A DNA stretch of 41,083 nucleotides from Planctomycetota bacterium (GCA_025459125.1 JALORE010000016.1:1-41083); one strand, 5' to 3'; shown: positions 9,625 to 17,683, numbered from the stretch's first letter. Program-made: numbers and translations. Notes: generated by a model from the letters alone, not told the origin.

Positions 9625-10022
9625 TAGCTTACCGTACAAAGGACTTCGCCGCCGACCTTGTTCTCGCGGCAGCTTCGATCACTGACGATTCCCTTGCTCG
9701 TGGACACCACCGCGATCCCCAAGCCGCCCTGCACTTTGGGGAGCTCGTCCACGCCCGCGTACATCCGACAGCCGGGTTTGCTCACCCGCCGGATTTCCGT
9801 GATGGCGGGCGCACCCTCCGGATCGTACTTCAACCGGACGCGAAGAACGCCCTGCTTGCCGTCCTCGATGCGGTCGTAGCCTTCGATGTACCCTTCCTGC
9901 TGGAGGACAGCAGCAATGCCGGCGCAGATCTTCGACGCCTTGACATTGACCTCGGTTTGGCCCACGCGGCTCGCATTGCGAACTCGCGTGAGCATATCAG
10001 CTATGGGATCGCTCCAACTCAT
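9624..10022 (-). CDS. rpsH: 30S ribosomal protein S8
   Basis: S8 (132 aa) binds helix 21 of 16S rRNA and in enterobacteria represses the spc operon. Start MSWSDPIADMLTRVRNASR at 10022 fits the family; the open frame upstream is not S8-like. The C-terminal motif GGLGIAVVSTSKGIVSD matches the GIxIxSTSxGxxxD consensus. Its TAA overlaps the rplF ATG by one base. The 79-nt spacer before it (10023-10101) holds a small CCCGC/GCGGG hairpin. Confidence 0.98.
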   Translation of the reverse strand: MSWSDPIADMLTRVRNASRVGQTEVNVKASKICAGIAAVLQQEGYIEGYDRIEDGKQGVLRVRLKYDPEGAPAITEIRRVSKPGCRMYAGVDELPKVQGGLGIAVVSTSKGIVSDRSCRENKVGGEVLCTVS

Positions 10023-10101
10023 AGTCTCTGTCCTGTTCGTTGCTGGGAAGCCCTGCCCGCCTGTGCGGGGGGGCGTGCCGCAGGTCTCGGCCACCGGGCC
10101 G

Positions 10102-10287
10102 CTACCAACTGGCCTTCTTCACTCCCGGGATTTTTCCTTCGTTCGCCAGCGTTCTGAAGCAAATCCGGCAGACCTTGAACTTGCGGTACACGGCGTGCGA
10201 CCGGCCGCACAACTCGCAGCGGGTATACTGCCGGACGCGGAACTTCGGTTTCGCCTTCGCCTTGTTTTCCAGCGCTTTCGTCGACAT
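10102..10287 (-). CDS. rpsN: 30S ribosomal protein S14, zinc (type Z)
   Basis: This 61-aa S14 of the 30S head is the short zinc-binding form. Cys24, Cys27, Cys40 and Cys43 form the zinc knuckle (CELC and CRIC), and the end [11 protein letters not shown] is invariant in the family. Start [14 protein letters not shown] at 10287 is preceded by GGAG at about 8 nt; the longer frame adds residues unlike S14. The zinc form makes it sensitive to zinc supply; no zinc-free paralogue is in this window. Confidence 0.96.
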   Translation of the reverse strand: MSTKALENKAKAKPKFRVRQYTRCELCGRSHAVYRKFKVCRICFRTLANEGKIPGVKKASW

Positions 10288-10320
10288 TAACGCACTCCAG
10301 TATGGTGATTCCACGACCCT

Positions 10321-10884
10321 TTACGCGGTCGCCTTCCCCGTGCCCGGGCCCCGGAACGGCATGCCGAACAGGGCCAACAGGCGACGGGCCTCCTCATCGG
10401 TGCGGGCGGTCGTCGTAAACGTGATGTTCATGCCCTGCTGAAACTCGACCTTGGCCGGGTTGATCTCCGGGAAGACGCTTTGCTCGGCCACACCCATGGA
10501 ATAGTTGCCGCGGCCGTCAAAACTATTGGGATTCAGGCCGCGGAAGTCGCGGACCCGCGGGATGGCCAGGTTGATCAGCCGGTCCAGGAACTCATACATC
10601 CGCACGCCCCGCAGGGTAACCTTCAGCCCCGTCTCCTGGCCCTGACGGACCTTGAAGTTGGACACGCTCTTCTTGGCTTTGCAGATCAGCGGCTGCTGGC
10701 CGCAGATCATCGCCAGGTCCTTGCGGGCCAATTCCAGGTACTTCTTGTCCTGCGTGGCCTTGCCCACACCCATGGAGACCACGATCTTCTCGACGCGGGG
10801 CACGGCCATGATGGTCCCGTAGCCGAACTCCTTCGTCAGTTCAGGAACGATCTTCTTCTTGTACAGTTCTTTCAAACGCGCCAT
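10321..10884 (-). CDS. rplE: 50S ribosomal protein L5
   Basis: L5 binds 5S rRNA and contacts P-site tRNA and S13. From the ATG at 10884 it is 187 aa ([16 protein letters not shown]); an ATG at 10896 would add MKKT, but its AGGGA abuts the start codon, so I prefer the shorter form. Signatures: [13 protein letters not shown], then [26 protein letters not shown], and the C-terminal [16 protein letters not shown]. It lies 48 nt after rplX. Confidence 0.96.
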   Translation of the reverse strand: MARLKELYKKKIVPELTKEFGYGTIMAVPRVEKIVVSMGVGKATQDKKYLELARKDLAMICGQQPLICKAKKSVSNFKVRQGQETGLKVTLRGVRMYEFLDRLINLAIPRVRDFRGLNPNSFDGRGNYSMGVAEQSVFPEINPAKVEFQQGMNITFTTTARTDEEARRLLALFGMPFRGPGTGKATA

Positions 10885-10932
10885 AGTTTTCTTCATTCCC
10901 TGGTGCGGCCCTCTGGGGCGGCCGACCTTCGG

Positions 10933-11265
10933 CTATCGCGCCCGCTTGACGACACCCAGTTCCGTGCCGTCGGTCGTCACGCGCCGCTTGCTCCCGTCCT
11001 GGCCCCGCACGTAGCGCACACGGGTGCCCTGAGACGTCTTCGGATTCACCGGCAGCACATTGCTGATGTGAATCGGCTGCTCCACGCCGATGCGCCCGCC
11101 CTGGGGGTTACGCCGGGAAGGACGCACGTGTTTCTTTGCGATGTTCTGCCCCTGGACGATCACCACGTTGTCGTCCGGATACACGTGCAGCACGCGTCCG
11201 GTGGCTCCCTTCTGGTCGCCGGCGATGATCTGCACCAGATCTCCTTTTTTGATGTGTATGGCCAT
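10933..11265 (-). CDS. rplX: 50S ribosomal protein L24
   Basis: L24 (110 aa) is an early assembly initiator of the 50S near the tunnel exit. The KOW motif is at the N-terminus: KKGDLVQIIAGDQKGATGRV. The RNA-binding stretch KKHVRPSRRNPQGGRIG follows. Length is normal. It follows rplN by 33 nt. Confidence 0.97.
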   Translation of the reverse strand: MAIHIKKGDLVQIIAGDQKGATGRVLHVYPDDNVVIVQGQNIAKKHVRPSRRNPQGGRIGVEQPIHISNVLPVNPKTSQGTRVRYVRGQDGSKRRVTTDGTELGVVKRAR

Positions 11266-11298
11266 GCGAAAAGCCTCTTTCTGTTCTACTGGAATCCG

Positions 11299-11685
11299 CT
11301 ACACCACCTCGCCGGCCAGGGAGATGATCTTCATGTAGTTCTTCTCGCGCAACTCCCGCGCCACGGCGCCGAAGATGCGCGTGCCGATCGGGTTGCCTTC
11401 GTTGTCGATCATCACCGCGGCATTGCTGTCGAACCGCACGTAACTGCCATCGGGCCGCCGCACGGCCTTGCGGGTGCGGATGACCACGCACTTGTGCACC
11501 TTCTTGTCGTCCAGCTGACAGGTGGGCAGCGACTTCTTGATCGCGACCCAGATCACGTCGCCGACGCCGGCCATGGAGCGGGTGAACTGCCCCTTGGCAC
11601 TCGTGCCGCGCTTGACGCGGATGCACATGGCCACCTTCACGCCGGAGTTATCGGCGACATCCACCATGGTAAACGGCTGAATCAT
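11299..11685 (-). CDS. rplN: 50S ribosomal protein L14
   Basis: L14 (128 aa) lies at the subunit interface and forms bridges B5/B8. The N-terminal [18 protein letters not shown] and the basic loop [20 protein letters not shown] are typical, as is the [20 protein letters not shown] end. It has a slight insertion relative to the 122-aa norm around residues 35-42. It follows rpsQ by 20 nt. Confidence 0.98.
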   Translation of the reverse strand: MIQPFTMVDVADNSGVKVAMCIRVKRGTSAKGQFTRSMAGVGDVIWVAIKKSLPTCQLDDKKVHKCVVIRTRKAVRRPDGSYVRFDSNAAVMIDNEGNPIGTRIFGAVARELREKNYMKIISLAGEVV

Positions 11686-11705
11686 ATGCTATCTCGTCCT
11701 CGATC

Positions 11706-11978
11706 CTACGCCTGGATCGCCTTCTGGGCCACCTGGACCACGCGCCAACTCTTGGTCTTGCTGTAGGGCCGGCACTCGACGATTTCGACCACGTCGCCGA
11801 CCCCGCACTGGTTCCCTTCGTCGTGCACCGCCAGCCTCGTCCGCCGGCGAATGTACTTGTTGTACTTCGCGTGCTTGACCCGGAACTCAATCTCCACCCG
11901 GATGCTCTTGGTGCCGCTCTTGCTGGTCACCACGCCCGTCAACGTCTTGGTTCGTTTCGTCGTTTCCATATCGGCCAT
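11706..11978 (-). CDS. rpsQ: 30S ribosomal protein S17
   Basis: S17 (90 aa) is an OB-fold primary binder of 16S rRNA helix 11. It reads [20 protein letters not shown], then [20 protein letters not shown] and [20 protein letters not shown], all at consensus positions. An internal ATG at residue 4 (METTKR) could also serve as start. It follows rpmC by 23 nt. Confidence 0.97.
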   Translation of the reverse strand: MADMETTKRTKTLTGVVTSKSGTKSIRVEIEFRVKHAKYNKYIRRRTRLAVHDEGNQCGVGDVVEIVECRPYSKTKSWRVVQVAQKAIQA

Positions 11979-12001
11979 ATCTGCGCCGCGCCCCGGGGGG
12001 G

Positions 12002-12190
12002 CTACGCGCTTCGCTCCTGCAACACGGTTCGAATCCGGGCGATGTCCCGGCGCACGTTGATGATGCTCTTGGAATTCTCCAGCTTCTCGGTCACCGCCTG
12101 CGACCGCAGCTCAAACAGACGCTTCTCCAGGTCGGCCAGGGAGCTCTGCAGCTCGTCGGCGGTCATTTCCCTTAACTGCTTGGCTTTCAC
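12002..12190 (-). CDS. rpmC: 50S ribosomal protein L29
   Basis: L29 (62 aa) is a two-helix protein near the tunnel exit, next to L23 and the SRP/trigger-factor dock. It begins [20 protein letters not shown] and contains [19 protein letters not shown] followed by [14 protein letters not shown], the family pattern. It follows rplP by 12 nt, so translation is probably coupled. Confidence 0.96.
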   Translation of the reverse strand: MKAKQLREMTADELQSSLADLEKRLFELRSQAVTEKLENSKSIINVRRDIARIRTVLQERSA

Positions 12191-12202
12191 GTTGTACCTC
12201 TC

Positions 12203-12622
12203 TCAGAGCCCGCGTCCGCGTTTGATGAACCGCATCCGGATCGGCATCTTGTGCGCCACGCGGGAGAGAGCCTGCTTGGCGACCTCTTCCGTGACCCCGC
12301 CGATTTCGAAACAGACCATGCCGGGCCGTACCCGCGCCACCCAGAACTCCGGCTCGCCCTTGCCCTTGCCCATACGGGTCTCCAGCGGCTTGGAACTGAC
12401 CGGCTTGTGGGGGAAGATGCGGATATACACCTTGCCTTCGCGGTGCAGATAGTGGGTCGCCGCCACGCGGCCGGCCTCGATGTTCTTGGCCGTGACCCAG
12501 CTCATCTCCAGCGCCTGCAACCCGTAGTCGCCGAACGCGACGTAGTTGGCACGCTGCGCGGTGCCTTTCATCTTGCCGCGCTGGCTCTTGCGGTATTTGA
12601 CTCTCTTTGGCATCATTGCCAT
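12203..12622 (-). CDS. rplP: 50S ribosomal protein L16
   Basis: L16 (139 aa) contacts A-site tRNA and organises the peptidyl-transferase region. The core begins [17 protein letters not shown] and has QITARQIEAGR-equivalent sequence [20 protein letters not shown] plus [17 protein letters not shown]. The ATG at 12622 is preceded by AGAGG at about 6 nt and adds MAM before MPKR; ATGs at 12616 and 12613 are alternatives. It follows rpsC by 36 nt. Confidence 0.97.
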   Translation of the reverse strand: MAMMPKRVKYRKSQRGKMKGTAQRANYVAFGDYGLQALEMSWVTAKNIEAGRVAATHYLHREGKVYIRIFPHKPVSSKPLETRMGKGKGEPEFWVARVRPGMVCFEIGGVTEEVAKQALSRVAHKMPIRMRFIKRGRGL

Positions 12623-12658
12623 AGGAAACCTCTTTCAAAGCAACTGGGCCACGACTTG

Positions 12659-13462
12659 TCAGGACTGCCCCGGCATCTGCGACCCGGTCCCCCCGGCGGG
12701 TCCGCCCCGTTCCCCGTCGGGCGCGCCTTGCGCCCCGCGCTGCGGCTGACCCTCACCCGGCCCACCGGGCCCCATGCGCCGCGGCGGCCGCCGCCGCTGG
12801 CGATGCTCGCTCGGCACCAGCTCTTCGCCAAACTTGCCCCGGTAGATCCAGACCTTGATCCCGATCGCGCCGTAGGTAGTGCGGGCCGTAGCCGTCGCGT
12901 AATCGACATCGGCGTCCAGCGTATGCAGGGGAATGCTGCCCATCTTCTGCGTCTCGGTCCGGGCCATTTCCGACCCCGCCAACCGCCCGCTGCAGGTGAT
13001 CTTGACGCCCTTGGCGCCGGCATTCATCGCCGATTCGCAGTACTGCTTCATGGTCCGGCGGAAGGAAGCCCGCTTGGCGAGCTGCTCGGCAATCGCCTCC
13101 CCCACCAGGGTCGCGCTCAAATCGGGCTCTTTGATCTCGATGACGTTGACCGTGACCTTGCGTCCGGTGAGTCCCTCGAGCTCCTCCCGGAGCTTGTCGA
13201 CTTCGCCGCCGCGCGGCCCGATCACGACGCCCGGCCGCCCGCTATGCATCGTCACGTTGACTTCATTGCGCGTCCGGATGATCTCGACCTTCGCGACCGC
13301 ACCCTTGGGCATCTGCCGGTTGAAGCGGCCATCGATGTACCGCCGGATCTTCTGGTCTTCGACGAGAAAATCGCCGTAGTTGGCCTTGGGCGCGAACCAC
13401 GTGCTCTGCCATCCGAGCGTGACCCCCGTGCGAAACCCGATTGGAGACGTTTTTTGACCCAT
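12659..13462 (-). CDS. rpsC: 30S ribosomal protein S3 with Gly/Pro/Gln-rich tail
   Basis: S3 (267 aa) lines the mRNA entry pore and has helicase-assisting activity with S4 and S5. The start MGQKTSPIGFRTGV, the KH domain with its GXXG loop (GRPGVVIGPRGGEVDKLR, about 80-97), and the C-terminal ARTTYGAIGIKVWIYRGKF are standard. The last ~45 residues (after LVPSEHRQRRRPP) are low-complexity Gly/Pro/Gln/Arg and probably disordered. It follows rplV by 38 nt. Confidence 0.98.
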   Translation of the reverse strand: MGQKTSPIGFRTGVTLGWQSTWFAPKANYGDFLVEDQKIRRYIDGRFNRQMPKGAVAKVEIIRTRNEVNVTMHSGRPGVVIGPRGGEVDKLREELEGLTGRKVTVNVIEIKEPDLSATLVGEAIAEQLAKRASFRRTMKQYCESAMNAGAKGVKITCSGRLAGSEMARTETQKMGSIPLHTLDADVDYATATARTTYGAIGIKVWIYRGKFGEELVPSEHRQRRRPPRRMGPGGPGEGQPQRGAQGAPDGERGGPAGGTGSQMPGQS

Positions 13463-13500
13463 AGTCCCGTATCTCGATTCTACCTTCTCTTACGCCGATC

Positions 13501-14049
13501 TCACTCCTGGCTGACCGTCACATGAATATGACACGCCTTCTTGCGGATGGGATGGGCCCGGCCGCGGTCCTTCGGGATCCAGCGCTTCGTCCCGATCCGA
13601 ATACCCGCCTCATCCACCCGGGCCTCCTTGACGTAGAGCGTGTCCACGTCCGCCTGGTGCTCATCCGCATCCGCGACCGCCGCTTTGAGCACCTGGTTCA
13701 CCATGGGGGCCGCGCGTTTGCGCGTGAACTTCAGCAGGTCCATGGCCTCCTGCACCGGCCGGCCCCGGATCAGGGTCGCGACCAGGCGCACCTTGCGGGC
13801 GGCCATGGGCGCGTAACGATAGAAGGAATGCCAGTCGCTGATCTCGGCGACTTCCACGGCCAACGTTTCGGCCAGCCGCTGCACGTCTTCGGTCTTCGGC
13901 AACGGCCGCATCAGGCCACGCTGCCAGTTCTTCAAGGCCGCGATCGCATCCTGCAGATCAAGCCCGCCCCGCACGATGCTCCGGGCGAGGCCCTCGACCG
14001 TGACCCCTTTCTCCTTGGCTACCAGCTTCAGTTTATTCGCACTTAACAT
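13501..14049 (-). CDS. rplV: 50S ribosomal protein L22 with N-terminal HTH-like domain
   Basis: L22 contacts all 23S rRNA domains and its beta-hairpin lines the exit tunnel. The protein is 182 aa, against a usual 110-120. Residues ~76-182 are L22: YRYAPMAARKVRLVATLIRG, then KFTRKRAAPMVNQVLKAA, and the hairpin KRWIPKDRGRAHPIRKK, whose tip differs somewhat from the common MPRARGRA. Residues 1-73 are extra and resemble an XRE-type helix-turn-helix: KLKLVAKEKGVTVEGLAR, then LKNWQRGLMRP and VQRLAETLAVEVAEI. The frame is continuous with one clear ATG, so this is a real fusion or extension. It follows rpsS by 55 nt. Confidence 0.96.
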   Translation of the reverse strand: MLSANKLKLVAKEKGVTVEGLARSIVRGGLDLQDAIAALKNWQRGLMRPLPKTEDVQRLAETLAVEVAEISDWHSFYRYAPMAARKVRLVATLIRGRPVQEAMDLLKFTRKRAAPMVNQVLKAAVADADEHQADVDTLYVKEARVDEAGIRIGTKRWIPKDRGRAHPIRKKACHIHVTVSQE

Positions 14050-14104
14050 ACTTCATGCCCCACGTCTGATCGGTCACCCTGCGGCGCCCGATGGACTTGC
14101 ATGG

Positions 14105-14374
14105 CTATTTGATCTTCTTGCTCGAATGTCCGCGGAACGTCCGGGTGAGCGAGAACTCCCCGAGCTTGTGCCCGACCATGTCTTCAGTGACGAACACCTT
14201 GTTGAAGGCCTTGCCGTTGTGGACCATAAACGTGAATCCCACAAACTCCGGCACGATCGTGCAGCGGCGGGCCCAGGTCTTGATCGGCTCGCGCGACCCT
14301 TCCGCGACCTGCCGACCGACCTTCGCCATCAGCTTGTCATCAACGTACGGTCCTTTTTTCAGCGATCTTCCCAT
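14105..14374 (-). CDS. rpsS: 30S ribosomal protein S19
   Basis: S19 (89 aa) is in the 30S head, forms bridge B1a and contacts A-site tRNA. It reads [16 protein letters not shown] at the start, [20 protein letters not shown] in the middle and [20 protein letters not shown] at the end, all consensus. It follows rplB by 52 nt. Confidence 0.98.
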   Translation of the reverse strand: MGRSLKKGPYVDDKLMAKVGRQVAEGSREPIKTWARRCTIVPEFVGFTFMVHNGKAFNKVFVTEDMVGHKLGEFSLTRTFRGHSSKKIK

Positions 14375-14426
14375 CTGTGTCTCTCTCTAGCGCCCGGTTC
14401 GTTCGAACGACCCGGGGCTCGGTGCC

Positions 14427-15275
14427 TTAGAGCACCATCTGGCCCTGTCTGTTCTTGCGTCGGCGAATGATCCGGCTGTTGCTGACCTTGCGGGGACTGC
14501 GGGTCTTGCCGCCCTTGGCCAACACGCCCGTCGGGGAGACGGGATGACGACCGCCGTTCGAACGCCCCTCGCCGCCGCCCAGCGGATGATCCACCGGGTT
14601 CTGCGCCTTGCCGCGCACGTGGCCGCGGCGCCCGCGGTGGCGCATGCGTCCGGCCTTGCCGATGCTGATATTCTGATGATCGGGATTACCGAGGCGGCCG
14701 ATGGTCGCCCGGCACTCGCGGCGCACCATGCGCATTTCGCCGCTCGGCAGGACGACGGTAACCCAATCGCCCTCCTTGGCGACGATCCGGGCGGCGCCGC
14801 CGGCGCCGCGGACCAGCTTGCCGCCCTGGCCGGCGGTCATCTCGATGTTATGCACTTCCAGACCCGCGGGAATCGAGCCCAGCGGCATGCAGTTGCCGGC
14901 CTTCGGCTCGACCTCGGTGCCGCTCTCCAGCACATCGCCAACCGCGATGCCCATGGGGTACAGGATGTAGCGTTTTTCCCCGTCCTGGTATTGGAGCAGG
15001 GAGATAAAGCAGGTGCGGTTCGGATCGTATTCCACCGTCGCGACCGTGGCGGGGACGCCGTCCTTGTTCCGCTTGAAGTCGATGGTGCGGTAGATCCGCC
15101 GGGCCCCGCCGCCGCGGAAGCGCACGGTGGCCTTGCCGCTATGGTTGCGGCCGCCGCTCTTTTTGATTCTTTTGCACAGCGTCTTTTCCGGTCGGTCCGT
15201 CGTCAGTTCAGCCCAATCATTCACCGAACTGTTGCGGCGTCCCGGACTGGTCGGCCTGTAGATGCGAATACCCAT
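14427..15275 (-). CDS. rplB: 50S ribosomal protein L2
   Basis: L2 (282 aa) is essential for subunit association and peptidyl transfer. It opens MGIRIYRPTSPGRRNSSVND. The conserved histidine region is in the C-terminal half: NPVDHPLGGGEGRSNGGRHP, which includes the equivalent of E. coli His229 required for peptidyl transferase. The basic tail is normal. It follows rplW by 29 nt. Confidence 0.98.
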   Translation of the reverse strand: MGIRIYRPTSPGRRNSSVNDWAELTTDRPEKTLCKRIKKSGGRNHSGKATVRFRGGGARRIYRTIDFKRNKDGVPATVATVEYDPNRTCFISLLQYQDGEKRYILYPMGIAVGDVLESGTEVEPKAGNCMPLGSIPAGLEVHNIEMTAGQGGKLVRGAGGAARIVAKEGDWVTVVLPSGEMRMVRRECRATIGRLGNPDHQNISIGKAGRMRHRGRRGHVRGKAQNPVDHPLGGGEGRSNGGRHPVSPTGVLAKGGKTRSPRKVSNSRIIRRRKNRQGQMVL

Positions 15276-15304
15276 ACGTCGATCTCTCTCTACGATCCAC
15301 CGGA

Positions 15305-15583
15305 TCAGAACAAGTCAATATGATGGTCGGGCGCCAGGAACACGACCGCCTTCTTCCAGGCGGAGGTGACTCCCATCCGGCGGCCCCGGCGCCGGCGTTT
15401 GCCCTTGTGGTTGGCCGTGCGGACCTTATCCACTTTCACGCCGTAGATTTTCTCAATCGCGTTCTTGATTTCCGTCTTGTTCGCCTGACGGTGCACCTCG
15501 AAGGAATACGCGCCCTTGACATTGGCGAAGTGCATTCCCTGCTCGGTGACGATCGGCCGGATTACTACGCTATAATCATCCAT
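15305..15583 (-). CDS. rplW: 50S ribosomal protein L23
   Basis: L23 (92 aa) sits at the tunnel exit and docks trigger factor and SRP. It shows VIRPIVTEQGMHF, the helix NKTEIKNAIEKIYGVKVDKV and the basic loop KGKRRRRGRRMG. ATG at 15583 was chosen (MDDYSVVIRP); an upstream TTG could add four residues. The start lies just after a small conserved hairpin that recurs elsewhere in this cluster (15601-15617). Confidence 0.96.
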   Translation of the reverse strand: MDDYSVVIRPIVTEQGMHFANVKGAYSFEVHRQANKTEIKNAIEKIYGVKVDKVRTANHKGKRRRRGRRMGVTSAWKKAVVFLAPDHHIDLF

Positions 15584-15588
15584 CGTTC

Positions 15589-15617
15589 GTTTCAATCCAC
15601 ACCCGCGCGCTGCGGGT
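15589..15617 (-). repeat. Small hairpin repeat, copy A (rplD-rplW spacer)
   Basis: On the minus strand, ACCCGC and GCGGGT (6 bp, 5-nt loop, 15601-15617) are followed by GTGGATTGAA. The unit is 23/27 identical to the copy before nusG and shares its hairpin and downstream GTGRATY with the copy between rplJ and rplL. It lies just upstream of the rplW start codon. Confidence 0.6.
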
Positions 15618-15621
15618 AACC

Positions 15622-16269
15622 CTAGGCGGTCGCGTTCTGGGGACCGTCAGCCCTTCTATCGAGAAAAGACGTCAGCGCGTCCCTGGTAAACAGCACCTGG
15701 CGATGATTGACGATGTCCGCCGCGTTCAGGTCGGCCACCGGCAGCACGTCCACTTTGCGGATATTCCGCACCGACTTGTACACGTTCTCATCGAATTCGT
15801 GGGTGGCCACCAGGCAACTGCGCTCGATCTTGAGGTTTTTCAGGACGTTGGCAAAGTCCTTCGTCCGCGGCTTCTCGAAGGCCAAGCCCTCGACCACGAC
15901 CACGCTGTTCGAGCGGAGCTTGGCCAGCACGGCGGAGTCCCGGGCCAGGAGGCGCTGCTTGCGGGGCATCGCCTGGCGGAAGTCCCGCGGGACTTTGGCG
16001 AAGGCCATGCCGCCGCCCACCCGCTTGCCCGTCCGGCGGTTGCCCACGCGGGCGTTGCCGGTGCCCTTCTGCCGAAAGAGCTTGCGGGTCGAGCCGGCGA
16101 CGACGCCGCGGCTCTTGGTCGCAACGGTGCCCACACGCTTATTGGCGTGATACATCACGAGCGCCTGCTTGAGCAGAGCATAGCGGATGCGCCCGCCCAG
16201 CACGGCCTCATCGACCTGGATCGTACCTACCGGCTGCCCACTCGTATTGAAGACACTCAACTCAATCAT
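15622..16269 (-). CDS. rplD: 50S ribosomal protein L4
   Basis: L4 (215 aa) lines the exit tunnel with L22, and in E. coli represses its own S10 operon by binding the leader. The tunnel loop region KLFRQKGTGNARVGNRRTGK is clear, as is GGMAFAKVPRDF. The ATG at 16269 (MIELSVFNTSG) lies one base after the rplC stop (TGA-G-ATG), indicating coupled translation; an ATG at 16293 inside rplC is less likely. Confidence 0.97.
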   Translation of the reverse strand: MIELSVFNTSGQPVGTIQVDEAVLGGRIRYALLKQALVMYHANKRVGTVATKSRGVVAGSTRKLFRQKGTGNARVGNRRTGKRVGGGMAFAKVPRDFRQAMPRKQRLLARDSAVLAKLRSNSVVVVEGLAFEKPRTKDFANVLKNLKIERSCLVATHEFDENVYKSVRNIRKVDVLPVADLNAADIVNHRQVLFTRDALTSFLDRRADGPQNATA

Positions 16270-16270
16270 C

Positions 16271-16936
16271 TCAAGTTCCACTTGCAGAGCCAAGACTCTT
16301 GGCCGTTTTTACAATGCAGTAGCCGCCGGCGGGGCCCGGCACGGTGCCTTTGACCACCAGCAGGTTTCGTTCCTCATCCACGGCCACCAGCACGTGATTC
16401 TTGGTCGTCACCCGGGCATCGCCCATGTGCCCACCCATGTGTTTGCCGCGTTTGAGACCACCGCCCATACCGGCGTTCATCGCACGGGCCGCGATGGACC
16501 CGGGAGCCCGGTGCTTGCGCTCGGTGCCGTGCGAGGCGGGGAAGCCCTTGAAGCCGTAGCGTTTCATGGGCCCGGCAAAACCTTTGCCCTTGCTCGTTCC
16601 GATGATGTCCACGAGTTTGGTGCCGGCGAAGACCGCCACCGTCAGGGAGTCCCCCGGCTGGTACTCCAGCTTGGCATCGCCCGACAGCCGCCACTCGCGG
16701 ACGAACTTCTTGGGGTCGGTACTTGCCTTGCGGGCATGCCCGATCGCCGGTTGGGTACGCCGCGAGGGTTTTACGTCCTCGAAGCCGAGCTGAATGGCAT
16801 TGTAGCCGTCCGTCTCGCTGGTCTTGATCTGGGTCACCGTGCATGGGCCGGCCTGGATCACCGTGACCGGAATCAAGCGGCCGGCCTCGTCATAGACCCG
16901 CGTCATGCCGACTTTCTTGCCAAGCAACATCGCCAT
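16271..16936 (-). CDS. rplC: 50S ribosomal protein L3
   Basis: L3 initiates 50S assembly and reaches the peptidyl-transferase centre. The protein is about 222 aa: MLLGKKVGMTRVYDEAGRL at the N-terminus, GTSKGKGFAGPMKRYGFKG and SHGTERKHRAPGSIAARA in the middle. The glutamine methylated in E. coli L3 (Gln150, in MAGHMGNQ-type sequence) lies in the region GKHMGGHMGDARVTT here, where the residue is Asp rather than Gln. Start at ATG 16936; ATG 16930 is an alternative. Confidence 0.97.
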   Translation of the reverse strand: MAMLLGKKVGMTRVYDEAGRLIPVTVIQAGPCTVTQIKTSETDGYNAIQLGFEDVKPSRRTQPAIGHARKASTDPKKFVREWRLSGDAKLEYQPGDSLTVAVFAGTKLVDIIGTSKGKGFAGPMKRYGFKGFPASHGTERKHRAPGSIAARAMNAGMGGGLKRGKHMGGHMGDARVTTKNHVLVAVDEERNLLVVKGTVPGPAGGYCIVKTAKSLGSASGT

Positions 16937-16955
16937 AATCTCAGATCCTACGTTC

Positions 16956-17270
16956 CTACGCCTTGATTTTGACAAATACGCCCGCCGGGACGACCAATCG
17001 GTTCAGAACTTCGGCCGTCCGGGCATTCGCCTCGTGGATGTCAATCAGCCGCTTGTGGGTGCGCAGCTCAAACTGCTCCCGCGACTTCTTGTCCACATGC
17101 GGGCTCCGCAACACGGTGTAGCGCTCAATCCGTGTCGGCAGGGGGATCGGTCCGCTCACCCGCGCGTTGGTCCTGCGGGCGTGTTCCACGATCTCCTTGG
17201 CGGAGGCATCAAGCGCACGGTGATCGTACGCTTCCATCCGGATCCTTATTTTTTCACTTTCGGAAGCCAT
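16956..17270 (-). CDS. rpsJ: 30S ribosomal protein S10 (NusE)
   Basis: S10 (104 aa) is a 30S head protein and, as NusE, partners NusB and NusG in antitermination. It shows [20 protein letters not shown], then [20 protein letters not shown] and [22 protein letters not shown] 17270 is preceded by GAGGAG at about 5 nt, which decides the start. It is the first gene of the S10 operon after a roughly 400-nt leader. Confidence 0.98.
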   Translation of the reverse strand: MASESEKIRIRMEAYDHRALDASAKEIVEHARRTNARVSGPIPLPTRIERYTVLRSPHVDKKSREQFELRTHKRLIDIHEANARTAEVLNRLVVPAGVFVKIKA

Positions 17271-17677
17271 ATTGCTCCTCGGAACCTGCTTCTGCATCGG
17301 CCGCGATCCGGCCCTTCACCGCCGGATCGGACGTGGTTATCAATCACGCCCAGACTGCCACTTACTACCATTTGGGCCGGCCAGTTGAGAGCAGATACTC
17401 TCTCCCTGCTGACCAAGACCGCTCATTGGTTGAGGCAGGAAAGCCCAGCGGGCCCCCTCCCGGCCGGGTCACAACGACCGGCCGGCGTCCGGAGCCGCAT
17501 GGCCTTCCTTAAGAGTCAGGGTCGGGCTCCACGTGGAACCCCGGCAAAGCCACCTTACTTTGCCCACCCTAAGCTACACAGATACCCGTTGCGCCATCCT
17601 TGATGGCAATCACAGATATGCCACAGCGTAACTCGTATCGCAAAGTCATCCATGACAATGCTCGCTACAGCTGAAAA
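17271..17677 (-). promoter_or_regulatory. Long structured 5' leader of the S10 operon
   Basis: About 400 nt separate the predicted start point (~17677) from rpsJ. In transcript order, hairpins are visible at 17593-17607 (6 bp), 17543-17564 (7 bp), 17524-17541 (3+4 bp), 17460-17485 (10 bp with one bulge), 17406-17438 (4+5 bp with an internal loop) and 17304-17329 (perfect 9 bp, 8-nt loop) close to the rpsJ ribosome site. None has a T-tract, so they are not simple terminators. A 32-codon ORF (17653-17555) lies in the first quarter. In E. coli and other bacteria S10 leaders bind L4; whether L4 acts here is inference. Confidence 0.6.
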
Positions 17678-17683
17678 AGGACG

